From assembly GCF_024138145.1 (NCBI RefSeq), contig NZ_CP099997.1, positions 2,604,001 through 2,668,000 on the forward strand: DNA of 64,000 nt. The letters are read 5' to 3'. The notes under the pieces are model-generated. The model saw only the letters and a program-made list of their open reading frames with translations, was not told the origin of the DNA and did not search any database. Positions 16,764 to 26,317 of the stretch are shown here, one piece after another (the first letter of the stretch is position 1; each line of letters starts with the position of its first letter). Made by a program: the position numbers and the translations under genes. This DNA comes from Natronosalvus halobius (GTDB lineage Archaea; Halobacteriota; Halobacteria; Halobacteriales; Natrialbaceae).

Positions 16764-17357
16764 TCAGTTCTCGCCGTTGTCGATGGCCGTCTCGAACCCC
16801 TCGTCGGTTCGGACGACGCCAGCGGCACAGACCGCATGCTCGAACTCGGCCTCGAGTACCTCGCTCGCCGCGTCCAGGGCGTCCGTTGGCTCGAAGTCGA
16901 ACGCTTCCGGAGTGGCCTTCTCGTAGGTGGCCACGAGCGTCGGTTCCTCGACGGTTTCGACGAGCAGGGCGTCCCGACGGACGGTGGCGATCAGGGCCTC
17001 GCCGTCGGCGTCGATGGTCGCCGCGATTCGGGGCGTGTCGTAGTCGTCCTTCTCGAAGTCTAGCGCGAGCAACGCGGTGACGAGGGCGTCGCGAGCGGGG
17101 TAGCCAAGCTCGAGTTTCTCCGCGATGGGGTCGACGTGGGAGCCGTTGCCGAAGGCGACCGTTTCGCCGGTCGGCGTCTCCACGACGCGGAGGCAGTTGT
17201 AGGCGACGTAGGGGTTGTCCGTCTCGGGCGCGTCGGGGGTGGGACCGACGGTGAGCGCGTCCTCGCGGGCAGTAATCTGGCGATTGGGAAACGAGCGGGA
17301 GGAGACGCGGTAGGCGCCCGCGTCCGGGCCGACGACGACGAATCGTCCGACGTACAT
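16764..17357 (-). CDS. purO: IMP cyclohydrolase, archaeal PurO type
   Basis: Last step of de novo purine synthesis: closes FAICAR to IMP. The 197-residue protein starts [10 protein letters not shown] and has AYNCLRV, then [10 protein letters not shown], as in the archaeal PurO family (about 200 residues), which replaces bacterial PurH. The upstream in-frame extension to 17558 is rejected because MYVGR is the conserved N-terminus. It is divergent from the cupin/zinc-ribbon gene. Confidence 0.88.
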   Translation of the reverse strand: MYVGRFVVVGPDAGAYRVSSRSFPNRQITAREDALTVGPTPDAPETDNPYVAYNCLRVVETPTGETVAFGNGSHVDPIAEKLELGYPARDALVTALLALDFEKDDYDTPRIAATIDADGEALIATVRRDALLVETVEEPTLVATYEKATPEAFDFEPTDALDAASEVLEAEFEHAVCAAGVVRTDEGFETAIDNGEN

Positions 17358-17485
17358 ACGCGTTCGTGTGTATCTCGAGGGAAAATAGGTGTCGATGTAT
17401 GCACGACCGTCCTTCTTCGGTGGCGCCACCCGCTGTCGGTCGTCCTGGACGCGATTTTTATCTTCCTGGAGCGAAACGCTCGCGT

Positions 17486-18076
17486 ATGAACCCCGTCGAA
17501 ATCGACGCCCTCGAGCCCGTCGAGTACGCCGACGGTGGTCGACGGCGGGAACTCTCAAGCGCGCTGGAAACGTCGGATCTCGCGATCAACGAGTACCGGA
17601 TCCCGCCGGGCGGGGAGTTTCCGGGTGGTTTGCACGCACACCGTGACCAGGAGGAGGTGTTCGTAATCCTGTCGGGCGTCGCGACGTTCGAGACGCTGTC
17701 GGGTACGGTTACCGTCGCAGAGAGCGAGGCGGTGCGATTCGGTCGCGGAACCTTTCAGTCCGGCAATAACGGTGGTGACACGGAACTGGTGGTGCTGGCG
17801 CTCGGCGCACCACGGGAATCCGAGGACGTTCGGGTACCTGCCTCCTGTTCGGACTGTGGGGACGAACCCCTGCGACTGCGAACCGACGAGGGGATGGTCA
17901 CATTCGAATGTCCGAACTGCGACAGTACGTTCGAGGCCGACCGCTGCCCCGTCTGTGGGGGCGAGGACCTCGCGTTCGCTCGAGGAACAGGCGCCGACGG
18001 TAGCATCGAGTCAGCTATCGTTCGCTGTCACGGCTGCGAGGAGACGTTCGAGGAACCGCCAATTTCCGAGCGATGA
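17486..18076 (+). CDS. Cupin domain fused to C-terminal zinc ribbon(s)
   Basis: 196 residues. The N-terminal cupin (about 30-110) has [20 protein letters not shown] with the His and Glu ligand pattern, then [12 protein letters not shown] in place of a clear second-motif His. The C-terminal half (about 116-196) carries four Cys pairs (CSDC, CPNC, CPVC, CHGC), enough for two zinc ribbons. This domain pairing suggests a metal- or nucleic-acid-linked role, but nothing specific can be named. ATG at 17486; divergent from purO. Confidence 0.8.
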   Translation: MNPVEIDALEPVEYADGGRRRELSSALETSDLAINEYRIPPGGEFPGGLHAHRDQEEVFVILSGVATFETLSGTVTVAESEAVRFGRGTFQSGNNGGDTELVVLALGAPRESEDVRVPASCSDCGDEPLRLRTDEGMVTFECPNCDSTFEADRCPVCGGEDLAFARGTGADGSIESAIVRCHGCEETFEEPPISER

Positions 18077-18141
18077 TCGTTCCGTCTGGTCCGAGACGAC
18101 AGCCATAAGTAGTGGCCGCGCGAATCTCGTTCTGCGCTCGC

Positions 18142-18214
18142 AGACCCATGGGGTAGCGGCCAATCCTGAAGCCTTCTGGGGGCTTCGACCCAGGTTCGAA
18201 TCCTGGTGGGTCTA
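18142..18214 (+). tRNA. tRNA-Gln (anticodon CTG)
   Basis: Cloverleaf: acceptor AGACCCA/TGGGTCT, D arm with GGG and TCC halves, anticodon stem AAGCC/GGCTT with loop TTCTGGG giving anticodon CTG, 4-base variable loop, and T arm CCAGG-TTCGAAT-CCTGG. CCA is not encoded. A TATA-like CCATAAGTAG lies about 35 bases upstream. No intron. Confidence 0.93.
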
Positions 18215-18258
18215 CTTCTCATACTTCGACTCGAGTCCGATCGTAGCCCTTGCTAGCG

Positions 18259-18285
18259 GTTTCCATTCGAAATGAAGGGGTTCTC
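18259..18285 (+). repeat. Isolated ORB-like element after tRNA-Gln
   Basis: TTTCCATTCGAAATGAAGGGG followed by TT shares the TCCA..GAAA..AGGGGT pattern with the elements near 3.2-3.5 kb and 54.1-54.4 kb. A single copy, 45 bases after the tRNA and 70 bases before the rhodanese gene. Confidence 0.45.
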
Positions 18286-18357
18286 TCATCGAAATTGCCG
18301 GCGAGAAGCGGGGTTCACACCAGAAGGTTTAGACGGTGGCGCGACCTGAAAACCGGT

Positions 18358-19077
18358 ATGCGACGACGTACGGTTCTCGGGGCGGTCGGAACCGCTTCGA
18401 TATCGGGTCTATCGGGCTGTCTCGGATCGATCCTCGAGGACGAGGATTCGCCTGCCGGAGATGCTACAAACGACGAGGGCTACGACACGGAATCGCAGGG
18501 CGGCCAGACCGTCCCATTGGCCCCGCTCCAGGACGCCTACGAGTGGTACGAGGCCGACGGGGCAGAGTTCCTGGACACGCGGGGAGCGGGACAGTACGGC
18601 GCCTCGCACATCGAAGGGGCGCACCTGAGCACGGCGCCCGACGGCGTCGAGGACGACCCGACGAAGGAGTGGAGCAAGGACACCCGAATCGTCACCTACT
18701 GCGGGTGTCCACACTCGCTGGCCGTCCTCCGGGCGAGCGAACTGCTCGCAGACGGCTTCGAGAACGTCTACGCGCTCGACGAGGGCTACAACGGGTGGAC
18801 AGACGCGGGCTATCCGACCGCGGGCGAGAGCGCCGAGTCAATGCGGACCTACGAGATCGTCGGTCGGTCCTCGCCGGACCACGAGGGCGAGTACGTCTGG
18901 CTCTCGACGCTCGACGAATCCCAGCAGGAGATTTCGCAGGTCGAGGCCGACGGCTCCTACGAACTCCTCGTTCGCTTTGCTGACGTCGACGAGGAAACCG
19001 TCCTGTCGCTCGAGGCACCAGACTACGCGCTCGAGGCGACCCTCGGTGAGTTGACGAGCGGCGTCGTGGACGCCTGA
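18358..19077 (+). CDS. Rhodanese-domain lipoprotein, probably Tat-exported
   Basis: 239 residues. The N-terminus (MRRRTVLGAVGTASISGLSG) has a Tat-like Arg cluster followed by lipobox Cys, so the protein is probably anchored outside the membrane. The rhodanese domain (about 50-155) holds the persulfide-forming Cys in VTYCGCPHS and the substrate-side GYNGWTDAGYPT. The C-terminal 70 residues (beta-rich) are not recognised. Role: sulfur transfer or thiol chemistry at the cell surface, inferred. ATG at 18358. Confidence 0.85.
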   Translation: MRRRTVLGAVGTASISGLSGCLGSILEDEDSPAGDATNDEGYDTESQGGQTVPLAPLQDAYEWYEADGAEFLDTRGAGQYGASHIEGAHLSTAPDGVEDDPTKEWSKDTRIVTYCGCPHSLAVLRASELLADGFENVYALDEGYNGWTDAGYPTAGESAESMRTYEIVGRSSPDHEGEYVWLSTLDESQQEISQVEADGSYELLVRFADVDEETVLSLEAPDYALEATLGELTSGVVDA

Positions 19078-19284
19078 CGGACGTTCGACGTTTTTCCGCT
19101 CGATTCGGTCCGATTGGCGTGTTCTCTGCTGGACTCACACTTTCCGCGTTGGCGTCAACTCGAGACGGCCTGCGCACCGAGTTGTTCTGAACAGTCAGCA
19201 TCGGCTGAACGAGGGTTTAGGGTGCTCGAGCCCCTATCACTGTCGAATAGCCCGACGACCGAATCCACCACCATCGACGCATCC

Positions 19285-19914
19285 ATGAACACAGTCGCGT
19301 CACCGAAAGCATCGCTTCCCCTCCCGCCCCGCCGACACCTCGACGATCGGTCGGTTCGGGCGCGAACCGACCGCATGTCCGTGCTCCCGCTCGGCGACGG
19401 CCTCTACGAAGTCGAGGCCGGCAGCGGCGCAACCTACCTGGTCGACCTCGAGGCCGGTCGGTGTACCTGCCCGGATCACGTCTTCCGGGACGCGCGGTGC
19501 AAGCACGTTCGCCGAATCGCCATCGAGATCACCGAGGGGCGAACGCCACCGCCGGGCCAGCTCGCCGTCCCGTGTTTCGACTGCGGCGACCCGACGTTCG
19601 TCGACGAGGACGGCCCGGAAGCCGACGGTCCGGCCTACTGCGACGAGCACGCCGTCTACCCCGGCGATCGCGTCCGAGATCGGGAAACCGGCGACCGCCT
19701 GACGGTCGTCGACGTCTCGGATCTCCGGGCCGACGCTGTCCACATCAGCGCCGCCGACACCTCCGTCGCCGACTACGTCACCAACAGGCGCTACGACTCC
19801 GGCGTGCCGGTCGTCGGCGCGGTGTACCCCCACGCCACGGTCGCCCGAAACGGCCCCGTTCCCGAGTCGCTGCGGGTGTACGTTTTCCCGCGGACGCGCC
19901 TCGAGAAGGTCTGA
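19285..19914 (+). CDS. SWIM zinc-finger protein
   Basis: 209 residues. The SWIM motif (CxC...CxH) is seen as CTC...CKH about residues 63-79, inside a typical GSGATYLVDLEAG context. A second Cys set (CFDC, then YCDEH about 20 residues on) may bind another zinc. SWIM domains bind DNA or proteins, often in recombination or helicase partners; no such partner is adjacent. The ATG at 19285 gives MNTVASPKAS; MSVLPLGDG (about residue 32) is an alternative start nearer the domain. Confidence 0.8.
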   Translation: MNTVASPKASLPLPPRRHLDDRSVRARTDRMSVLPLGDGLYEVEAGSGATYLVDLEAGRCTCPDHVFRDARCKHVRRIAIEITEGRTPPPGQLAVPCFDCGDPTFVDEDGPEADGPAYCDEHAVYPGDRVRDRETGDRLTVVDVSDLRADAVHISAADTSVADYVTNRRYDSGVPVVGAVYPHATVARNGPVPESLRVYVFPRTRLEKV

Positions 19915-20023
19915 GCCCCGTTCTGAGTCCGCTGGGAGGTCAGCTACTGCCGACAACCAGGCGAAACACCCCACCCGTTGGTTCCGCCCCGTTTTATCGT
20001 CGTCCGAGTCCGAGTACCCGAGT

Positions 20024-21907
20024 ATGACGATTACGGACGACCGGATCGACTACGGCACCCTCCAGGAGGGTCGCCACGTCAACTACTGGACCCTAGACCG
20101 GACGCTCCAGCGCGAGGTCGCCCGCATCTACACCGAGAACGAACTCGAGTGGGCCCGTCCGCGCCTCGAGTCCTTTGGTGACCTCGTTGGACACACGGTC
20201 GCCGACAACGCGGACGTGATCGACGATTACGGCCCGGAACTCGAGCCCTACGACAAACACGGCGAGGTGCAGAACCGGGTTCGCTACCCGCCCGAACAGC
20301 TCGAGAACGAGCGCCTGGTCTACGAGTCGGGAATCGTCGCCGACGCGTTCGAGGCCCCGCCTGGTCGCGACGAACCGATGCCCCTGGCGCACAACCTCGC
20401 GATGCAGTACCTGCTCTGTTACGCAGACGTTGGGTTTGACTGCCCGGTCGCGATGACCGCCGGTGCCGCGCTGGTCCTCGAGAAATTCGACGACGGGAGC
20501 CTCGAGTCCTACTACGACGGCCTGACGAGCCGCACATACGACGACCTGATCGAGGGGGCGATGTTCCTCACCGAGAAGCAGGGCGGCAGCGACGTCGGCG
20601 CCACCGAAACCCGCGCCGAGTGGGACGAGGAAGCCGGGTGCTACCGTCTCACCGGCGAGAAGTGGTTCTGCTCGAACGTCGACGCCCAGGGGACACTCGC
20701 GCTCGCTCGAATCGAAGGCGCACCCGACGGCACGAGCGGGCTCTCGCTGTTTCTCGTGCCGCACGAACTCGAGGGGAAGCTGAACGACCAGCTGTATCGC
20801 CGCCTGAAGGACAAACTGGGGACCATCGCAGTTCCAACGGGCGAAGTCGAGTTCCGGGGTGCGAAAGGGTTCCTCGTCGGCGAACCAGAGAACGGCTTCC
20901 GGCAGATGGCCGAGATGCTCAACCTGGAGCGACTCTCGAACGCCGCGGCGTCGTGCGGGCTCATCGGTCGGGCGCTGCTCGAGAGCAAGGTCAGGGCGGC
21001 CAACCGGGAGGCCTTCGGAAAACCGATCGATCAGCACCCGCTGATGCGCCAGGATCTGGTCGACATGGCCGTCGACCACGAGGCGGCGACGGCGTTCACG
21101 ATGGAAGCCGCACGGCTGTTTTCGATCCGGGAGCGGGCCGAGCGGGCGGCACGTGGGAACCTCTCGGTCGATACCGACGGGGCTCCCAGCACCGACAGGG
21201 CTCCCAGCACCGACGGCGGCGACGAAACGCTCGAGGAACTCGAAACCGAAGCGGAACACGCCTACCGACTCATGCGGCTCCTGATCCCCATCGCGAAGGC
21301 CCGGACGGGCCGGATGGCCGTCGACACCGCCTCTTACGCGATGGAGATTCAGGGCGGCAACGGTTACGTGAACGACTTCGTGACCAACCGCCTGCTGCGC
21401 GACGCCCAGGTGCTCCCCATCTGGGAGGGAACCGAGAACATCCTCTCCCTGGACGTGCTCCGCGCCCTCGAGCGCGAGGCCGCGCACGAACCGTTCCTCG
21501 AGGTCGTGGAGGCGCGTCTCGAGGCCGTTTCGCATCCACTCCTCGCGGATTCCGTCGAGGCGGTCGAAGCGGCGTTCCACGAACTCACTACCTCTTTCGC
21601 CGAGTTGGCAACGACGGATGCGGAGTACGCCCAGCTCCAGGCCAAGGAGTTGACCCACTACGTCTTCGACGTCTTCACCGGGGCGCTGTTGCTCGAGGAG
21701 GCTCAGCGTGCGCTCGAGGGTCGACGTGATGGACGCGACGGCGGCGATCCCGACGCCCGCCTCTCACTCGTCGCTCGGCGATTCGCCGACCGACAGTTCG
21801 GCGCTCGGGCGGCCCGCGGGATCACGAGCGGCGACCGGTTCGCGCTCGAGCACTTCGACGCCGTAGTGGGTTACGGTACGGTTGACCCGGCGACGCTCGA
21901 GGACTGA
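20024..21907 (+). CDS. Acyl-CoA dehydrogenase, AidB-like
   Basis: 627-residue FAD-dependent acyl-CoA dehydrogenase superfamily member. The beginning (GTLQEGRHVNYWTLDRTLQR), FLTEKQGGSDVGATET and the C-terminal IQGGNGYVNDF...PIWEGTENILSLD are typical of the AidB/long ACAD subgroup. Length exceeds usual ACADs. An Asp/Ser-rich insert near residue 380-405 contains a repeated APSTD unit, caused by a short direct repeat in the DNA. E. coli AidB is linked to alkylation damage; here fatty acid or other acyl oxidation is equally possible. Confidence 0.87.
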   Translation: MTITDDRIDYGTLQEGRHVNYWTLDRTLQREVARIYTENELEWARPRLESFGDLVGHTVADNADVIDDYGPELEPYDKHGEVQNRVRYPPEQLENERLVYESGIVADAFEAPPGRDEPMPLAHNLAMQYLLCYADVGFDCPVAMTAGAALVLEKFDDGSLESYYDGLTSRTYDDLIEGAMFLTEKQGGSDVGATETRAEWDEEAGCYRLTGEKWFCSNVDAQGTLALARIEGAPDGTSGLSLFLVPHELEGKLNDQLYRRLKDKLGTIAVPTGEVEFRGAKGFLVGEPENGFRQMAEMLNLERLSNAAASCGLIGRALLESKVRAANREAFGKPIDQHPLMRQDLVDMAVDHEAATAFTMEAARLFSIRERAERAARGNLSVDTDGAPSTDRAPSTDGGDETLEELETEAEHAYRLMRLLIPIAKARTGRMAVDTASYAMEIQGGNGYVNDFVTNRLLRDAQVLPIWEGTENILSLDVLRALEREAAHEPFLEVVEARLEAVSHPLLADSVEAVEAAFHELTTSFAELATTDAEYAQLQAKELTHYVFDVFTGALLLEEAQRALEGRRDGRDGGDPDARLSLVARRFADRQFGARAARGITSGDRFALEHFDAVVGYGTVDPATLED

Positions 21908-21931
21908 CCGTCGTCCCTTCCCCGACCCTCC

Positions 21932-22192
21932 TCACTCGTCCTCCAGGCGGCTGTAACCCCACGAGTCGGTTTCGTCGCGCTCGCTCGAGTTCGATATCGA
22001 CCCGGCTCGATCGTTCTCACTTTCCTCCGTGTGACTCCGATTTTCGCGTCCGCCGAGACTCATCGCCTCGTGTTCGGCCGTCTCTCGATCGACGACCTCC
22101 GAAGTCGAGGTTTCGTCGCTGATCAGCACGTAGAGCACGAGCGGCACCAGTAGCGAGAGGAGGAGTACGAATGCGACGAACCCGGCAGTCAT
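21932..22192 (-). CDS. Small single-pass membrane protein
   Basis: 86 residues from the ATG at 22192: one N-terminal transmembrane helix (TAGFVAFVLLLSLLVPLVLY) and an acidic, Ser-rich tail ending GYSRLEDE. A TTG start at 22231 would add 13 residues but lies upstream of the TATA-like TTTATT, so the leaderless ATG is preferred. Function unknown. Divergent from the zinc-ribbon gene. Confidence 0.6.
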   Translation of the reverse strand: MTAGFVAFVLLLSLLVPLVLYVLISDETSTSEVVDRETAEHEAMSLGGRENRSHTEESENDRAGSISNSSERDETDSWGYSRLEDE

Positions 22193-22214
22193 GAGTAGCG
22201 ATCCGACGTCCAGT

Positions 22215-22226
22215 GACAATAAAGTA
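22215..22226. promoter_or_regulatory. Shared divergent promoter region
   Basis: The AT-rich ACAATAAAGTAT serves as TATA candidate for the small membrane protein (minus strand, 25 bases before ATG 22192) and the zinc-ribbon gene (plus strand, about 30 bases before ATG 22254). Confidence 0.45.
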
Positions 22227-22253
22227 TTCAACCATCCGTCACGAACGGCGCGT

Positions 22254-22460
22254 ATGGTCTCCGATAGCGATCAGGGCTGCCCGAAGTGCGGCCACACCGA
22301 GACGGAAGTCGACGATATTGCCACCTCCGGCACCGGCCTCTCGAAGATCTTCGACATCCAGAACCGGCGGTTCCGCGTCGTCTCGTGTACCAACTGCGGC
22401 TACTCGGAACTGTACCGCGGCAACTCGAGCAACGACATGATCGACCTCTTTCTGGGTTGA
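22254..22460 (+). CDS. Zinc-ribbon protein (DUF2082-like)
   Basis: 68 residues with two CxxC pairs, CPKC near residue 9 and CTNC near 45, around TSGTGLSKIFDIQNRRF. This pattern (GLS..FD.QN..F...SC..CGY.E.Y) matches the small nucleic-acid-binding zinc-ribbon family DUF2082. Cytoplasmic; partners unknown. Confidence 0.8.
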   Translation: MVSDSDQGCPKCGHTETEVDDIATSGTGLSKIFDIQNRRFRVVSCTNCGYSELYRGNSSNDMIDLFLG

Positions 22461-22510
22461 GCCGGCTCGAGGGTACCGTTTCGACTCGAGACCTCTATCT
22501 AGACTCGACG

Positions 22511-23032
22511 CTACTCGAGTATTGCCGCCGCTTCCTCGACGTCCATCACGCCCTGCTCGACCGCCCGGAGGACGCGCACGATTTCGGGGTCCGGTCCCGA
22601 GTCAGTGGCGTCCCCAACCTCCTGGAGGGTGATCTTCTGCGAGCGACCGACGAACTCGTCGAAGTCGGTGCCCTCGGCGACGGCGGTCTCCTTTTTCACG
22701 CGGTAGTTCCCGCCGTCGGTGACGTGGAGGTCGCCGGGGTGGAAGAAGTACCAGTCCTCGCGGTCGAACCGGACGCCGATGCGGGGTTTCGCGCCGAAGT
22801 TCTGGGCGAAGTAGATGAGCGCCTCGACCTCCTCGCCGGTGAGGTAGATGGGGTTGCCGGCGCTCGATTTGGCCTCGATCGCGTAGAAGGTCTCGCCGTC
22901 GCCGGCGAGCACGTCGGGCAGTTCGCGTTCGGTCGCAGAGCCGCTGGCGGGCGCTCGCATGACGGCGAACCCGGCCTCGTCGAGCAGGTTGACGAGTTCG
23001 CGTTCCCGGCGGTCGCCCTTCGCCTGAGACAT
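22511..23032 (-). CDS. hjc: Archaeal Holliday junction resolvase
   Basis: Endonuclease that cuts four-way junctions during recombination; dimeric in the family. 173 residues. Active-site residues of the Hjc nuclease fold: Glu in [10 protein letters not shown], Asp in ELPDVLAG, and the E-x-K in YAIEAKSS. The C-terminal 50 residues (after about 120) extend beyond the roughly 130-residue core and end in an acidic helix. ATG at 23032 is chosen, with TTTATAAC (23057-23064) about 28 bases upstream; the GTG at 23050 is less likely. Confidence 0.92.
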   Translation of the reverse strand: MSQAKGDRRERELVNLLDEAGFAVMRAPASGSATERELPDVLAGDGETFYAIEAKSSAGNPIYLTGEEVEALIYFAQNFGAKPRIGVRFDREDWYFFHPGDLHVTDGGNYRVKKETAVAEGTDFDEFVGRSQKITLQEVGDATDSGPDPEIVRVLRAVEQGVMDVEEAAAILE

Positions 23033-23145
23033 ATACCCCTGTCTCGTCACCGGATCGTTATAAACGGGCCGACCGCGTCGCGCTCCGCGATCGCCTTTCG
23101 ATGGCCAGCGTTCGACTTAGGATACTCGACGGCGGAGACGTCCGT

Positions 23146-24039
23146 ATGGCGTCGAACACGCTCGACGGTCGGGATCGGGCCGTCCTCGAGGCGCTCCAGG
23201 ACGGCACGTCCGACAGCGAACGCCTCGCGTCGACGCTCGAGGCGAACCGCGACGCCCTCGAGGAACGCCTCTCTCGGCTCGCGGACAACGGACTCGTGAG
23301 CCACGACGACGACGGGTACGGGCTCACCGACAGCGGCCGGCGCGTTCTCGAAGCGACCCCCGTCGGCGGGCGTGATTATCGAATCGACACCCCCGACGAG
23401 GTCGAACGGGCACTCGAGTCGCGCGACCTGCGACCGGACGAGGCGTCGGCCGTCCGTACGGCGTTCTCGTTTCTCCGGTACTGGGGAGAGGCCACAGCCG
23501 CAGAGGTAATCGACGCGACCTACAGCGAGGTCCCCGCGGGCTACGAGTCGGCCGAGCGGTGGTGGTCCGAGTGCGTTCGCGATCACCTCGAGGCCCTGCC
23601 GACCGTCGCGCGCTCGGGCGACGAGGACCTCGGTGAACAGTGGCGCTACGAGGGGACTCCCGTGATCGACCGTCCGGAGAACGGCGACGGACGGGACGTT
23701 CCGGACCCGCCGTCTGTTCGACACTCGATCGGGAGCGCCCGACACGCCCTCGAGAGTCTCGAACCCTCGCCAGCGGAGCGAGCGACTGCTCGGGCGGCGT
23801 TCGTCGTGCTCGCCGAGCGCAGACGGGCGACGGTCGACGACCTCCTCGAAGCGATCGAGGACGGGCACTCGACGAAAGACGAGTCGAGCGATGGCCTAGC
23901 CGAGGTGCTTTCGTCCCTCCTGCTCGAGATTCCCGGCGTCTCGCGGGTCGGCGAGACCGAGGACGCCGACGCCACTCCCGTCCTGCGGTACGAGCCGGCG
24001 CCCGAGGACATCGAATCGGACCGACGCGACTCGAGTTGA
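23146..24039 (+). CDS. Winged-helix protein, putative regulator
   Basis: 297 residues. The N-terminal winged helix (about 5-65: RDRAVLEALQDGT...RLSRLADNGLVSHDDDGYGL) looks like an ArsR/Lrp-type DNA-binding domain. Two further helical segments (about 90-150 and 195-240) may be additional winged helices, including AERRRATVDDLLEAIEDG. No sensor or membrane segment. Targets unknown. Divergent from hjc with about 110 bases between starts. The ATG at 23146 follows the conserved start better than 23101. Confidence 0.7.
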   Translation: MASNTLDGRDRAVLEALQDGTSDSERLASTLEANRDALEERLSRLADNGLVSHDDDGYGLTDSGRRVLEATPVGGRDYRIDTPDEVERALESRDLRPDEASAVRTAFSFLRYWGEATAAEVIDATYSEVPAGYESAERWWSECVRDHLEALPTVARSGDEDLGEQWRYEGTPVIDRPENGDGRDVPDPPSVRHSIGSARHALESLEPSPAERATARAAFVVLAERRRATVDDLLEAIEDGHSTKDESSDGLAEVLSSLLLEIPGVSRVGETEDADATPVLRYEPAPEDIESDRRDSS

Positions 24040-24257
24040 GGGACTTCGGCCCGCGGGTTGCGTGAGCAGTGATCGCCTGTTTGTCGCCGATGCGTCTCGA
24101 TCAACCCATGAGCAACACCGACCGAGTGCTCGAGCAGTCGTGAGGGACGCTGAAGGCGGTTCGTGAAGGGGGATTACAGCGCGAATCGAAAGGACTGGCC
24201 GAGGCAGGACCATGCAGGCACGAACCACTTCGAACGGGCTGTGTTAGATCGACTCGT

Positions 24258-25124
24258 ATGAGTCCAGTATTCACCGCGGACGACGTCGGCAAGTCGGTCG
24301 AGACCGCCTCGGGAGACACGGTCGGTATCGTCACTGCCGTCGACCCCGGGACGGCCTACGTCGAACCGGACCCGGAGATGGCGGCCTCCACCAGGGCCGC
24401 ACTCGGGTGGGGCGGCCAGGAGGACGCCGTTCCCCTCGCGGACGACGCCGTCGACCGGGTCACGGACGACGCTGTTCGGCTGTCCCCGTCGTTTCCCGGC
24501 GAGGACCTGACGAGCGACGCGAGCCCGGCCGACTCCGAGTTGCCATCGTCGGAAGCCTCGGGGAAGAACACCCCCGCTCCGGACGAGGAGTACACACCGG
24601 GGGAACCGGTCACTAGCGACCAGGAGGAGCCGTCGGCGCCGCCCGGGGAGGACGATCCGGACCCAGGGGCGGACGCGGGCGACCGAATCGACGGCGACGA
24701 AGAGCGTCGAGGAGAACCGGCCGGCAACCCGGCGGACGTCACGGACCCCATCGGCGAAATCGACGCTACGGACGAGACGGATCCGCTCGCGGACGGCGAC
24801 TCGAGCGGCTCGATCGACCCGGCCGCAGACCTCGAGGAACTCGAAGAGATCGAGGAAGCCCAGCGTCGGGAACTCGAGGTGGACCCGACCGAACTCACGG
24901 ACCGTGACCCGGAAGCCGAGGTTCGTCCAGGTGAGGATGTCGGCCAACGGACCGACGCGGCGGTCGAACCGGACGCGGTTCGGGAGGGGGTCGAGGGTTC
25001 GGGGCGGTCGGGCTCCGAAGACGTCGAGGCGGAACGCGGTGAGGGGGAAAAACGCCGAACGGAAAGCGGTGATGAGGAGCGGTCTGACGAACGAGACGAC
25101 GAATCGAACCGCTCGAAGCGCTAG
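24258..25124 (+). CDS. PRC-barrel-like protein with long acidic tail (paralogue 1)
   Basis: 288 residues. The first 75 (FTADDVGKSVETASGDTVGIV, TAYVEPDPEMAASTRAALGW) form a small barrel-like domain shared with the protein at 26318. The remaining 210 residues are low-complexity Asp/Glu/Pro/Ser, ending in a basic/acidic SNRSKR. The pair brackets an oppositely oriented gene at 25191, indicating a local duplication. PRC-barrel proteins adapt RNA processing or photosynthetic complexes; no role can be assigned. The preceding 200-base gap (24040-24257) has no gene. Confidence 0.7.
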   Translation: MSPVFTADDVGKSVETASGDTVGIVTAVDPGTAYVEPDPEMAASTRAALGWGGQEDAVPLADDAVDRVTDDAVRLSPSFPGEDLTSDASPADSELPSSEASGKNTPAPDEEYTPGEPVTSDQEEPSAPPGEDDPDPGADAGDRIDGDEERRGEPAGNPADVTDPIGEIDATDETDPLADGDSSGSIDPAADLEELEEIEEAQRRELEVDPTELTDRDPEAEVRPGEDVGQRTDAAVEPDAVREGVEGSGRSGSEDVEAERGEGEKRRTESGDEERSDERDDESNRSKR

Positions 25125-25190
25125 GAGTCGCACTCCCTCTACCGTTTTAGCCCGGGTGAGGTACCGACCGTCGCACGTCCCGCTACCCGA

Positions 25191-26129
25191 TCACCCAGCC
25201 GAGAGCGCGTCCTCGAGCCGTTGTTCGAGGTTACTGAGGTCGTCGTAGAGCGACTCGTCGAGTTGACCGGCAGTTTCCGCATCGACGTCCTCGAGGCGCT
25301 CGGCCAGCCCCTGCAGCCGGGAGTACTTCTCGCCCTCGTCGACGCCGGTCTTCTGGACGTACACCTGCTGCTCGACGTCGTAGACGGCGTCGGGCTCGAG
25401 ATCGGTGACCGCCAGGACGATGTCCAACTTGCCGGAGTCGATCCCGAGCACCCACTCGTGGGGGATGCCGTGTTCGTCGAGGGCGTCCAGGACGACGTCT
25501 TCGTCCTTCGGCTGGCGCCGGTCGCGGGTCGTTCGCCGGACCGTCCCGAAGCGACCGTGGAGCTGTTGATCGGGGCCGAGTCGCTCGAGGAGCGTCTCGC
25601 CGGCCGTTCGCCGCACCCGATCGGATCCCCGCTGGACGTCCGAGAGCAGGACGTACAGGTCGGTCAGGGTCTCCGTGTCGAGTGTCGACGGCTCGTCGCG
25701 CCCGTCGCGCTCGAGGCGCTCGAGTTGATCGGCGAGCAGGGTGGCGTCGTCGTGGACCCGCTCGAGGCTCGTCCGAGCTTCTTCGGGTGGAACGAGGTGC
25801 GGGCTCTCCCCAGCGACGGCCTCCTCCGGAGCGCGCTCGAGGGTCTCGCCGTCGGAGACGTGCTCGACGGAGAGGCTCAGCACGCTCGCGTACGGTTCGA
25901 CGCCCGGCGGGAGTTCTGCGAGCGGGATCGGGCCACCCTCGAGTTGCTCGGCCAGCACGTCGAACTGCTCGCGGTAGAGCGGTCGCTCCTCGCCGCTGTC
26001 GACGAACTGGACCACGAGTCGATCCTCGAGCGCGTCGGTGATCCGGAACGCGCGCTCGGAGACCGGCGTCACGAGTTCGGTTCCCGGCTCGATGTCGGTA
26101 CAGGCGTCGCGAAGGGCATTCCAGTCCAT
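25191..26129 (-). CDS. Conserved haloarchaeal protein of unknown function
   Basis: 312 residues from the ATG at 26129 (MDWNALRDACTDIEPG). A mixed alpha/beta N-terminal half (about 1-120) is followed by helical segments. Near residues 195-260 a stretch (KDEDVVLDALDEHGIPHEWVLG, with linked DVEQQVYVQKTGVDEG) looks like an ordered domain. The acidic C-terminus is coiled-coil-like. No catalytic motif recognised. It sits between the two barrel-like paralogues, antisense to both. Confidence 0.65.
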   Translation of the reverse strand: MDWNALRDACTDIEPGTELVTPVSERAFRITDALEDRLVVQFVDSGEERPLYREQFDVLAEQLEGGPIPLAELPPGVEPYASVLSLSVEHVSDGETLERAPEEAVAGESPHLVPPEEARTSLERVHDDATLLADQLERLERDGRDEPSTLDTETLTDLYVLLSDVQRGSDRVRRTAGETLLERLGPDQQLHGRFGTVRRTTRDRRQPKDEDVVLDALDEHGIPHEWVLGIDSGKLDIVLAVTDLEPDAVYDVEQQVYVQKTGVDEGEKYSRLQGLAERLEDVDAETAGQLDESLYDDLSNLEQRLEDALSAG

Positions 26130-26317
26130 GGGCAACGGTCGACGGCCACCTCGAAAAGCCATTGCCGCGTGTGTGCTGGGTGGTGGCTCGACTCCGACGA
26201 TGGGATTCTGACGCCGCCGCCGGCGATGGGACGGCGTCTACGCTCGAACGACCCTCCCGGACCTGCCAGCCGATGCAGGCACCACACTATTCGCTCGAGG
26301 CGGGGCTAGCCCAGTGT

